10,948 bases of DNA, taken from assembly GCA_016203755.1 (NCBI GenBank), contig JACQMD010000021.1, positions 1 to 10,948 on the forward strand, written 5' to 3'. A model generated the notes under the pieces. The model saw nothing but the letters and a program-made list of their open reading frames with translations, had not been told where the DNA came from and made no database searches. Of this stretch, positions 1 through 6,110 are shown one piece after another. The translations under genes and the position numbers were made by a program. Positions within the stretch are counted from its first letter, which is position 1, and each line of letters starts with the position of its first letter. The stretch is from Candidatus Roizmanbacteria bacterium (GTDB taxonomy: Bacteria; Patescibacteriota; Microgenomatia; GCA-001788215; 2-01-FULL-40-14).

Positions 1-331
1 GTTGCGGAATGGTAATATCTGTTTTTCGAATAAAATCTTTCGCACCCATCGCAAATGCAGTTTTTTCTTCGCTTTCCAAATTGGTAAAGACAATGACGGG
101 AATTTTTGTCAGAGCAGGATGTATTTTGAGTTTCTTTAATACATCAAATCCGTTCAATCCATGGGGAAGCATAATATCAAGAAGAATAAGTTGTGGTTTG
201 TGAGTAAGGGCTGCTGCAATACCGTCTTTACCGTTTACCGCCTGAATAACGCTGTAACCTGCTTGTGTCAATTGTGTTTTACAAAGTTCCTGAAATTCAG
301 GACTGTCTTCAATAATAAGGACTTTTTTCAT
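1..331 (-). CDS. Response regulator receiver (CheY-like) protein, 3' end cut by window edge
   Basis: Reading the minus strand from the ATG at 331 gives 110 residues with no stop before the left edge, so the C-terminus is missing. The protein starts MKKVLIIEDS and has all the marks of a phospho-acceptor receiver domain: acidic pair E8-D9, phosphorylation site D52 in LILLDIMLP, the conserved threonine T83 at the end of strand 4 (VIVFTN), and lysine K98 in GAKDF. It would take a phosphoryl group from a sensor histidine kinase. A single receiver domain is about 120 residues, so the visible part is nearly a whole domain; whether an output domain follows cannot be seen. The start lies 14 bases after the stop of the small gene at 346-609, so the two are probably cotranscribed. 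There is no Shine-Dalgarno sequence before the ATG. Family assignment is firm; the pathway controlled is unknown. Confidence 0.93.
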   Translation of the reverse strand, partial: MKKVLIIEDSPEFQELCKTQLTQAGYSVIQAVNGKDGIAAALTHKPQLILLDIMLPHGLNGFDVLKKLKIHPALTKIPVIVFTNLESEEKTAFAMGAKDFIRKTDITIPQ

Positions 332-345
332 AGATACTAAATTAC

Positions 346-609
346 TTATGTACGAGAAGACATCAAAAATTGAAGTAGTTTTGCGCGTAGTGTTGTTTTA
401 TTAGATTGTTCCTGTGGTTCAGGAGCACCGAGCGCGTCCAGTATGGTATTTACTTCTTCTTCACTAATTTCAATAGTGACGGATTCAGTAGTTTTTGGTT
501 GAAAAGACGAGAGTTTATTGCAGAATAACTTCATTGCGGGAGTAGTTGAACACTGAGTGCTGATGAGTTGTATTTCTTCTTGATTAAGCGACAGTATTCC
601 CCGATTCAT
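346..609 (-). CDS. Small hypothetical protein upstream of the receiver gene
   Basis: An 87-residue ORF starting with ATG at 609 and ending TAA at 346. I do not recognise a family. The sequence is soluble, with no signal peptide or membrane segment. Its middle (about residues 43-60, VTIEISEEEVNTILDALG) looks like a strand followed by an acidic amphipathic helix, then a proline/glutamine linker and a C-terminal basic helix. It contains two cysteines (C20 and C30) but no metal-binding pattern. It lies 14 bases upstream of the receiver gene on the same strand, so it may be part of the same signalling operon, for example as a partner or small regulator; that is inference from position only. No Shine-Dalgarno sequence precedes the start. 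It is taken as real because it fills the gap between promoter region and receiver gene and nothing credible is encoded on the other strand. Confidence 0.6.
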   Translation of the reverse strand: MNRGILSLNQEEIQLISTQCSTTPAMKLFCNKLSSFQPKTTESVTIEISEEEVNTILDALGAPEPQEQSNKTTLRAKLLQFLMSSRT

Positions 610-643
610 GGAAATTGGTAAACGAATAAAGTACTATCAGCGT

Positions 644-649
644 ATCATA
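644..649 (-). promoter_or_regulatory. Possible -10 element for the small gene/receiver operon
   Basis: Read on the minus strand this is TATGAT, one base from consensus, 34 bases before the ATG at 609. No good -35 lies 16-18 bases upstream. A competing weaker pair is TTGCAT (662-667) with TACGCT (639-644), spaced 17 bases. The call is tentative. Confidence 0.3.
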
Positions 650-706
650 GAAAAGTATGTTATGCAAGGTTTTTGGAAATGAATTGTTTATAACTGAACA
701 AGATGC

Positions 707-715
707 TGGTATAGT
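707..715 (+). promoter_or_regulatory. Extended -10 promoter for the peptidase gene cluster
   Basis: The sequence TGGTATAGT has the TGn extension directly in front of a near-consensus -10 hexamer (TATAGT, 710-715). No strong -35 is present at the usual spacing, as is common with extended -10 promoters. Transcription would begin near 722, leaving a leader of only about 17 bases before the ATG at 739, with no Shine-Dalgarno sequence in it. Confidence 0.5.
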
Positions 716-738
716 TCTTATGTAACAGTGTATCGTAT

Positions 739-2136
739 ATGCGTGGTCAAATAAACTTTTTATCCTCATGTAGTATTCAGATATTGCTTGTACTGATGCT
801 AGTTTTTGCCGGAGTCGGCGAAGTCTATGCGGAGACTCCCCGCTGGTATTCATATGAGGACTTGCCGACTCTTAACAGTCAATCCTTGTCTCAAGAAGAA
901 ACATACGAAGTGCATATAACCTATGATAAGACTATACCCGGTACGATAAGAATAAAATCGGTTACTCGAAGGCATGTCGCATATCCGCGAAAACGTAGAG
1001 AAACAAGTAATTATTTTCTCAGATTAGTTGATAGTGAGAATCAGTCTTTATTTCAATATGCAATTACGATTCCCAACAGATATTCAGGTATTCCACCACT
1101 CACTCAAGACCAGAAAGAGTCAGTTTCGGAGGTTGTGCTCGATGCAGTTGACTGGGTGGAATTGATTCCCGTACTGCCTGATGCTCGTTTACTCAATCTG
1201 ATAACTCAAGACGGTCAATTGATTGATTCGTATGATCTTGCTGGAGTTATTGAACTGACTGAAAGCACACGAGCCTTCCAATCGTCAGTATGGTCTGATC
1301 AAGCGCTGAGTAGATATATGCGTGGTGGTGTACAACAGCTACTCAATATCACTTTTATCGGTGACAATTATGCGGTAGGGCAAGAACAATTGTTTCAACA
1401 AGATGTCGATAGATTTATTCAGCATTTATTTGTCTATGAGCCATTCAACAGTAGGTCAGCCGAACTAATCTTTCACCGTATTTTCACTACCAGCGATTTG
1501 GGTTGTTATCATAGTCCAACAATACAGCGTTTGATCGTTTGTAACTATGAGTCGGTACTTTCAGAGATTACCGCATCAGGTGCTCCATATGATGAAATGG
1601 TGGTCCTTTTCAATGATTCAGAATACGGAGGTTCCGGAAGCCCGGGTTTAGCAGTATCGTATAACGGAATATCCGGACCTCAAGTATTCGTTCATGAATT
1701 CGGCCATTCATTTGGTCGACTCCATGATGAATATGTTCTCTATTTTGATCCGACTGCTGACCTTGGTGTACAGCGGAACTGTTTTTCCGGAACTCCTCCT
1801 GCTGTAGAGTGGAATGGTATTGTAGCTCCTTCAGATTATCGTGTCGGTTGTCGCTATGATCACTGGTATCGATCTTCGCCGGAGAGCATTATGTTGACTC
1901 TGTCTGCTCAGTACTTCAATCCCGTATCCATTCAGCTGCTCAATGAAGAAATTGACTATTACACCCATTTTCAAACTGCCGATTTTAATCGTGACGGGGT
2001 GGTAGATATTATTGATATGCTGACGTGGATGAACAGTTTTGGGTCGCACTATTTTTCTTTATTTGATATCAATGACGACTCGTGGGTTAATGCGATTGAC
2101 TATTCGGATATCTATTCACAATTTACCGCAGGATGA
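739..2136 (+). CDS. Secreted M64-family zinc metallopeptidase with dockerin-like tail
   Basis: A 465-residue exported protein. Residues 1-31 form a signal peptide: basic start, hydrophobic core ILLVLMLVFAGVG, and a VYA cleavage site before E32. The catalytic domain matches peptidase family M64 (the IgA peptidase M64 group): a strand NITFIGD at 203-209, YDEMVVLFNDSEYGGSG at 284-300, then the zinc motif HEFGHSFGRLHDEY at 319-332. H319 and H323 are the predicted zinc ligands, E320 the general base, and D330 the likely third ligand. A family-typical YRSSPESIM stretch ends the domain near 385. Four cysteines (256, 268, 348, 371) could form disulfides outside the cell. Residues 415-426 (DFNRDGVVDIID) and 443-454 (DINDDSWVNAID) are two EF-hand-like calcium loops spaced as in a type I dockerin. 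The stop overlaps the next gene's ATG. The substrate is unknown; the IgA name should not be transferred. Confidence 0.9.
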   Translation: MRGQINFLSSCSIQILLVLMLVFAGVGEVYAETPRWYSYEDLPTLNSQSLSQEETYEVHITYDKTIPGTIRIKSVTRRHVAYPRKRRETSNYFLRLVDSENQSLFQYAITIPNRYSGIPPLTQDQKESVSEVVLDAVDWVELIPVLPDARLLNLITQDGQLIDSYDLAGVIELTESTRAFQSSVWSDQALSRYMRGGVQQLLNITFIGDNYAVGQEQLFQQDVDRFIQHLFVYEPFNSRSAELIFHRIFTTSDLGCYHSPTIQRLIVCNYESVLSEITASGAPYDEMVVLFNDSEYGGSGSPGLAVSYNGISGPQVFVHEFGHSFGRLHDEYVLYFDPTADLGVQRNCFSGTPPAVEWNGIVAPSDYRVGCRYDHWYRSSPESIMLTLSAQYFNPVSIQLLNEEIDYYTHFQTADFNRDGVVDIIDMLTWMNSFGSHYFSLFDINDDSWVNAIDYSDIYSQFTAG

Positions 2137-4058
2137 AACATACAGGGTTAATTATTATTATTTTACTTTCGTTGCTATTTCGCGTGTCGTTTTTGTCGGC
2201 CGTCGAATTTAAAACAGATGAAGCGGTAGCATTATTTCTCGCAACACGGTCACAATTCGGGCATCCGTTTCCTCCCGGTTCAACTGTTTCAAGTTTCGGG
2301 ATATTGAATCCGCCATTTTTTTTGTACCTGCTGTATCCGTTCACGCTGGTGTCGCTTGATCCAAAGATTATCTCAGCAGGTATTGGTCTTATCAATGCAT
2401 TGGCGGTCGGGTTGTACTATATATTGTTAAAAAAATACTATGGAAAAATCACGGCAATCTTTGCCAGTGTTCTTCTTGCTGTTTCTCCCTGGGCAGTTCT
2501 TTTCTCCCGAAAGATTTGGGCGCAGGACTTTATTTTTCCTCTGACAGTTTTCCTGCTGTTTTGTCTCCACAAAATCATCGTCGAGAAAAAAACAACCTAT
2601 TGGATAGGATATTGTTTTGTTGCATTATTACTGCTGCAACTTCATCAGGCAGCATTATTTTTTATCATTCCCCTTACCGTTTTTCTTTTCTTGCAGAGGC
2701 CCCGCTTTAATTTCCGATCTATGATACTTGGTTGTTGTTTGGGTATCCTTCCGCTGATCCCCTTTATGATATTTGAAATACAGCATGGTTTTATTACTAG
2801 TAGAGGCATATTACACGCGACACAACAGGTGAGTACACAACATCATTCCAGCGTATTTTTTCGACCTTTGCAGATTATGAGCCAGGGGAATTTTTTCTTC
2901 ATATTCGGCAATGACATTATTGCATTTGCCCAGCGCTATTCATGGATTTACCATGCACGGATTGTATTTTATCTGGAGTATGTGCTTGTTCCGTTTGGAA
3001 TGTTGTTGTTTTTCCGGAAAAATCCGAAAATGCGGTTTCTTCTGTATCCTGTTATCCTTCTTTCAGTCATCTATTTTGTCCTTCGGATAACGCCCGAAAT
3101 GCATTATTTTATTATTCTTCTGCCGTTTCTGTTTCTTTTCCTGGGTACAACATTTTCATTTTTCTTCGGCAAGACGCATCTTTTCAAAATCGGAACCATC
3201 ATGGTTTACTTTCTTCTCGTGGCTGTTTCAATCGGATATACCTTCTCGTTTTTCAGGTTTATATCAGAGAAAGGGCATTTGAGTGGCGACTACGGAACTA
3301 TCATTGGAGTTAATCAGGGATTTACCCGGGCAGCATATGCAGCTTATAAAGATACACCTGAGTATGATGAAATGGTTGTGGCAAGTTATATCCCCCGCAA
3401 TTATATGCGTGGGACGACCATTGTTACGAAAATGCTGTACGATTTCCGCGACACCGAAAAAAATTTAGCACTGCTTGATGAACGGATACGAACAATTCCG
3501 GAAGATATCCGGGTGCATCATGAGCTTCTTGCGTACTATACCCGGACTGTTCCCACAGAAGAAACGCTGGCTTTGCTTCGCAAAAAATCAAACACCATTC
3601 CGGCATATGCAACTATTTACTTCCAGGCGTATGAAGAATATTTAACTGCTCATTTGCGCCGGCCATATCAGTCACGGCAGGGATTTGCATTTGAATATCC
3701 GCAGCATTGGCATGCTGAAGATGAGACAAAAGGGCAGTATCCAGTGGTAAAAGGGGAAGGACTCGTATTTTCGTTCGTCCCCGCCGATGGTGCAATTGTA
3801 CCTTTTCCGGCAACGGGTACCCAGCAGGAAGAAACAGTAGAAGTGCTCACTCAAGAAATTGCGGGGATTACGTGTATTTCAGAAGAACAGCAATGGTGTG
3901 GTGCACGTTATGGCCCCATTCCTATCGGTGAAACTCATCTATTGCTTACCGTTACGTATGATAACGAACTTGACTCAAAGTCATATAGAAAGACAGATCC
4001 GAAAGAAATAAAAGATCTCAGCAATATTCTTCTTTCAACGCTCCGAATAGTTGAGTAA
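2133..4058 (+). CDS. GT-C membrane glycosyltransferase (GT39/ArnT/PMT-like) with C-terminal soluble domain
   Basis: A 641-residue protein with many membrane segments over residues 5-375. It fits the GT-C superfamily that moves sugars from polyprenyl-phosphate donors to acceptors on the outer face of the membrane. Evidence: the first helix is followed by an acidic DE pair (D29-E30), the usual catalytic position; LNPPFFLYLLYPF follows at 58-70; and SPWAVLFSRKIWAQD at 118-132 is the typical GT39-like loop with S125-R126 and D132. After the last helix (about 355-375) comes an extracytoplasmic region. Its final part (about 515-640) starts GFAFEYPQHWHAED and has a C581/C589 pair; it resembles small beta-rich PsbP-like add-on domains, but I cannot assign it firmly. 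Its ATG overlaps the peptidase stop in ATGA, so the two are translationally coupled. Acceptor and sugar are unknown; protein or cell-surface polymer glycosylation is plausible. Confidence 0.88.
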   Translation: MKHTGLIIIILLSLLFRVSFLSAVEFKTDEAVALFLATRSQFGHPFPPGSTVSSFGILNPPFFLYLLYPFTLVSLDPKIISAGIGLINALAVGLYYILLKKYYGKITAIFASVLLAVSPWAVLFSRKIWAQDFIFPLTVFLLFCLHKIIVEKKTTYWIGYCFVALLLLQLHQAALFFIIPLTVFLFLQRPRFNFRSMILGCCLGILPLIPFMIFEIQHGFITSRGILHATQQVSTQHHSSVFFRPLQIMSQGNFFFIFGNDIIAFAQRYSWIYHARIVFYLEYVLVPFGMLLFFRKNPKMRFLLYPVILLSVIYFVLRITPEMHYFIILLPFLFLFLGTTFSFFFGKTHLFKIGTIMVYFLLVAVSIGYTFSFFRFISEKGHLSGDYGTIIGVNQGFTRAAYAAYKDTPEYDEMVVASYIPRNYMRGTTIVTKMLYDFRDTEKNLALLDERIRTIPEDIRVHHELLAYYTRTVPTEETLALLRKKSNTIPAYATIYFQAYEEYLTAHLRRPYQSRQGFAFEYPQHWHAEDETKGQYPVVKGEGLVFSFVPADGAIVPFPATGTQQEETVEVLTQEIAGITCISEEQQWCGARYGPIPIGETHLLLTVTYDNELDSKSYRKTDPKEIKDLSNILLSTLRIVE

Positions 4059-4080
4059 TGTCCGTGTTGTTTCTGTATTG

Positions 4081-4086
4081 TATAAT
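4081..4086 (+). promoter_or_regulatory. Possible -10 element before the Tat lipoprotein gene
   Basis: A perfect TATAAT lies in the 55-bp gap after the glycosyltransferase stop, 27 bases before the ATG at 4114. There is no clear -35 at 16-18 bases. It may let the third gene be transcribed separately from the two genes before it. A perfect hexamer can occur by chance in AT-rich DNA. Confidence 0.35.
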
Positions 4087-4113
4087 CGAGGTTACTATGA
4101 CAATCTTGAATAT

Positions 4114-5202
4114 ATGCTTTCACGAAGAGAGTTGTTAAAAGGATTTGCCGCAGCAGCTGTGACAACAGTTATCGCTCCTTTTGTTTCTTCATGTGAAGAT
4201 CAATCTGAGAAGCAAAATCGTCCTGCTTTTGAAGGTGAAACACGACTCACCGATGATGAGATAGTCCAAACAATAACAGAAGCAAACCTCGTTTCACGAG
4301 AAGATCTCAATACGCGTTTTACCTATCAAATGGGACAAATGGCAGGTGGAGCAACGAAACCTGAGAAACAACTGACAGAATTGGCAACGGGTCCACTCCA
4401 TTTTTTAAAAGAAACATCCGGTGAATCCACCGCAACATTAAGTCTACAGATAGCATCGTTTTCAAACAAATATTTTACAGATTTAACAAGATCGTGGGAT
4501 CCTATTCAACTTGTTGATACGGTTAATGTTGGGTTTAAACTGCCGGTTGACAACAAAGAATATCAAGCATTATCCCCTTTGGGTCGCTCAATGGCGGTCT
4601 GTGCACAAGCTTCAAGCGCAACGTTCGTCGATGGTTTATCGTTGTACGCGTTTTCTCAAATATCTGATTTGGTACTTACTAACGAAAACGGAAATATACT
4701 TGCTCTTCCACAGAAACTTACTGATCGCGATAAGTTAAAGATGGGATTTCAGCTATTAGCAACATCGAGCGATGAAACAAGCGGTCTCGCATTCTGGGAT
4801 TTAGTCGGAATGGTAGGATTGCTGCAGCAAGGAGTAGTATATGGAATACTGCAAACTGCTCGTAACAATGGAAGTTTGAATATAGACGAAGAACTATTAC
4901 AACGTACTCCTGAACGGGTAAGAAGGGTTGCAGATGAAGCACGTACTATTGGTATTGAAGATGGTATTTCACTGTTACAATATGCATACGATCATATATA
5001 TTATCCGGTTCTGCAGCGCGATCCTGCTATTCGGCTTCCAACAAAACAAGCGGCTGATTTTTTCAAAACTCCCGGGATAGTTCCGAGTCTTTTTGAATTA
5101 TCGAAACGGTTGCGTGAAGACAGCGTAGAGACTCAATTTGGATTTCATGATAATGTGGAATTCGGATGGGAAGTAGTTTACAGAGAATCTCTTGCTGCCT
5201 GA
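4114..5202 (+). CDS. Predicted Tat-exported lipoprotein, unknown family
   Basis: I do not recognise this 362-residue protein. The start is set at ATG 4114. An in-frame TTG at 4051 would add 21 residues but overlaps the previous gene and puts a meaningless tail in front of a clear signal sequence. The N-terminus is MLSRRELLKGF, matching the twin-arginine motif SRRxLLK (S3-K9). A hydrophobic stretch follows, ending in a lipobox VSSC with C27 as the predicted lipidated cysteine. The mature part is mostly helical by eye, without membrane segments or known catalytic motifs. Its last residues are acidic and aromatic (about 340-358). Tat export usually means folding, or cofactor or metal loading, in the cytoplasm, but I see no obvious cofactor site. 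It follows the glycosyltransferase by 55 bp on the same strand, and its 3' end overlaps the convergent FkbM gene by 25 bp. No Shine-Dalgarno sequence precedes the ATG. Confidence 0.75.
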   Translation: MLSRRELLKGFAAAAVTTVIAPFVSSCEDQSEKQNRPAFEGETRLTDDEIVQTITEANLVSREDLNTRFTYQMGQMAGGATKPEKQLTELATGPLHFLKETSGESTATLSLQIASFSNKYFTDLTRSWDPIQLVDTVNVGFKLPVDNKEYQALSPLGRSMAVCAQASSATFVDGLSLYAFSQISDLVLTNENGNILALPQKLTDRDKLKMGFQLLATSSDETSGLAFWDLVGMVGLLQQGVVYGILQTARNNGSLNIDEELLQRTPERVRRVADEARTIGIEDGISLLQYAYDHIYYPVLQRDPAIRLPTKQAADFFKTPGIVPSLFELSKRLREDSVETQFGFHDNVEFGWEVVYRESLAA

Positions 5203-6065
5203 GGATGAATAGCCACCAGATTACCAGATTCAGGGTAGCTTTTTTGCAACTCATGTTTGCAAAGTCGTTCCGCAATACTATCCCATTCAAATAACTTATA
5301 CCCATGCTGTTGTAATAATTCTAAAGAGGGGATGGTTTGTGAAGAACCGATATCCCCTGTTTCAAAAATGACGATTGGCCGGTGTTCTGTGAAAGTAGTA
5401 TCAGCTCCCTGAAAAATCTGGAATTCATACCCTTCAGCATCAACTGCAATAACATCGGGTGTCCTCAAGGTAGAATCGTTAATAAGAGCGTCAACGGTTT
5501 TCATGGGCACCGATAACTGCCGGGGAGTAGGAACTCGTCTGAACGGTCGTGGTCGAATTCGCGGGGAATGAGCAGCGGTATTACAGCCGCTATAGAGCCA
5601 TCCATAATCAGTAAATGGAACAGTTCCCGATTGATTGCCGAGCGCGTAGGGAAAAGTTTGTATGGCTGATTTTCTTCCTTGTGAATTGAGATCGAGTAGT
5701 TCTTTTGTTCTCGGTGTGGGTTCAAATGCGAAGATAACGCCTTTTACTCCGACCAGACGATCGGACTGGACGACTCGTAGTCCAATATGTGAACCGATAT
5801 TCCAAAACACCATATCCGGTTTCAGGGTAAATTGTAAAGCGCAGGTAACTTCCGGTTCAAAATCTCCCTCCAGTGATAGAAAATTGGAAATTCCTTCAGG
5901 AATCATGACTTCCATCTGTTGTCCGTCTCGAAGCGTTGCAGTTTGTTGTTGCACATGTCCAAGAAATCTGTTAATCATGATCCATGCAACATCGCGTGGT
6001 TTTGTAGCAATATTTTTTTCTGCCAGTTCGACAAAGTTCCGGGGAAACCGTTCGCCTGAATTCAT
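5178..6065 (-). CDS. FkbM-family SAM-dependent methyltransferase
   Basis: A 295-residue Rossmann methyltransferase of the FkbM type, which usually O-methylates sugars or polyketide/lipid groups using SAM. Visible landmarks: the SAM-binding motif I region FWNIGSHIG at 87-95, strand 2 ending IFAFEPTPR at 111-119 (the AFEP signature), a second-half VPMKTVDALI at 186-195, IAVDAEGYE at 206-214 (the family IKIDVEGyE motif), and IVIFETG at 231-237. In motif I the usual aspartate of D-x-G-A-N-x-G is asparagine (N89) and the alanine is serine. The N-terminal 80 residues give the family-typical lead-in. The start at ATG 6065 lies right at the expected transcript start of an extended -10 promoter, so it may be leaderless. 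It follows purM by 45 bp but is likely not part of purine synthesis. Its 3' end overlaps the Tat lipoprotein gene on the opposite strand. Substrate unknown; a glycan is plausible given the glycosyltransferase nearby. Confidence 0.9.
   Translation of the reverse strand: MNSGERFPRNFVELAEKNIATKPRDVAWIMINRFLGHVQQQTATLRDGQQMEVMIPEGISNFLSLEGDFEPEVTCALQFTLKPDMVFWNIGSHIGLRVVQSDRLVGVKGVIFAFEPTPRTKELLDLNSQGRKSAIQTFPYALGNQSGTVPFTDYGWLYSGCNTAAHSPRIRPRPFRRVPTPRQLSVPMKTVDALINDSTLRTPDVIAVDAEGYEFQIFQGADTTFTEHRPIVIFETGDIGSSQTIPSLELLQQHGYKLFEWDSIAERLCKHELQKSYPESGNLVAIHPQAARDSL
5211..5245 (+). terminator. Possible intrinsic terminator after the Tat lipoprotein gene
   Basis: Eight bases past the stop at 5202, AGCCACC (5211-5217) can pair with GGTAGCT (5234-5240), with one C-A mismatch and a 16-base loop. 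A run of six T (5240-5245) follows. The stem is short and imperfect, and it lies inside the 3' coding end of the convergent FkbM gene. Plausible but unproven. Confidence 0.33.
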
Positions 6066-6071
6066 GGAGGT

Positions 6072-6080
6072 ATTGTATCA
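6072..6080 (-). promoter_or_regulatory. Extended -10 promoter for the FkbM gene
   Basis: On the minus strand this reads TGATACAAT: a TGn extension followed by TACAAT, one base from consensus. The only candidate -35 at 17 bases (TTCGGT) is poor. The expected start of transcription, 6-7 bases after the hexamer, falls at 6065-6066, which is the ATG itself. The mRNA would therefore be leaderless. This allows the methyltransferase gene to be expressed independently of the pur genes upstream. Confidence 0.45.
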
Positions 6081-6110
6081 CACGAAGTTTTGTTACCGAA
6101 CTCCCAACAT

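Larger units (their letters stand above)
610..738. other. Divergent intergenic region
   Basis: This 129-bp gap separates the minus-strand small gene/receiver pair from the plus-strand peptidase cluster. It must hold the promoters for both directions. It is AT-rich. The plus-strand extended -10 at 707-715 is convincing. On the minus strand a TATGAT-like -10 sits at 644-649 without a good -35. I see no operator-like inverted repeat or structured leader. Confidence 0.6.

Noticed and set aside
584..853. 89-codon minus-strand ORF across the divergent promoter region
   Set aside because: It overlaps the start of the small gene, the promoter and the peptidase signal peptide; composition is not protein-like.
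4051..4113. TTG start giving a 21-residue longer Tat lipoprotein
   Set aside because: It overlaps the end of the glycosyltransferase gene and adds a non-signal-like stretch before a textbook SRRELLK motif; the ATG at 4114 fits better.
4097..4138. Tiny 13-codon ORF preceded by GAGG, overlapping the Tat lipoprotein start
   Set aside because: GAGG is 5 bases before its ATG, which is the best SD-like spacing in the area, but the ORF is short, out of frame and has no coding support. It could be a leader peptide; there is not enough evidence to list it.
5060..5095. Partial inverted repeat around CTCCCGGGA in the lipoprotein gene followed by a T-rich stretch
   Set aside because: The stem is short and interrupted and lies within coding sequence over 100 bases before the stop; not a credible terminator.
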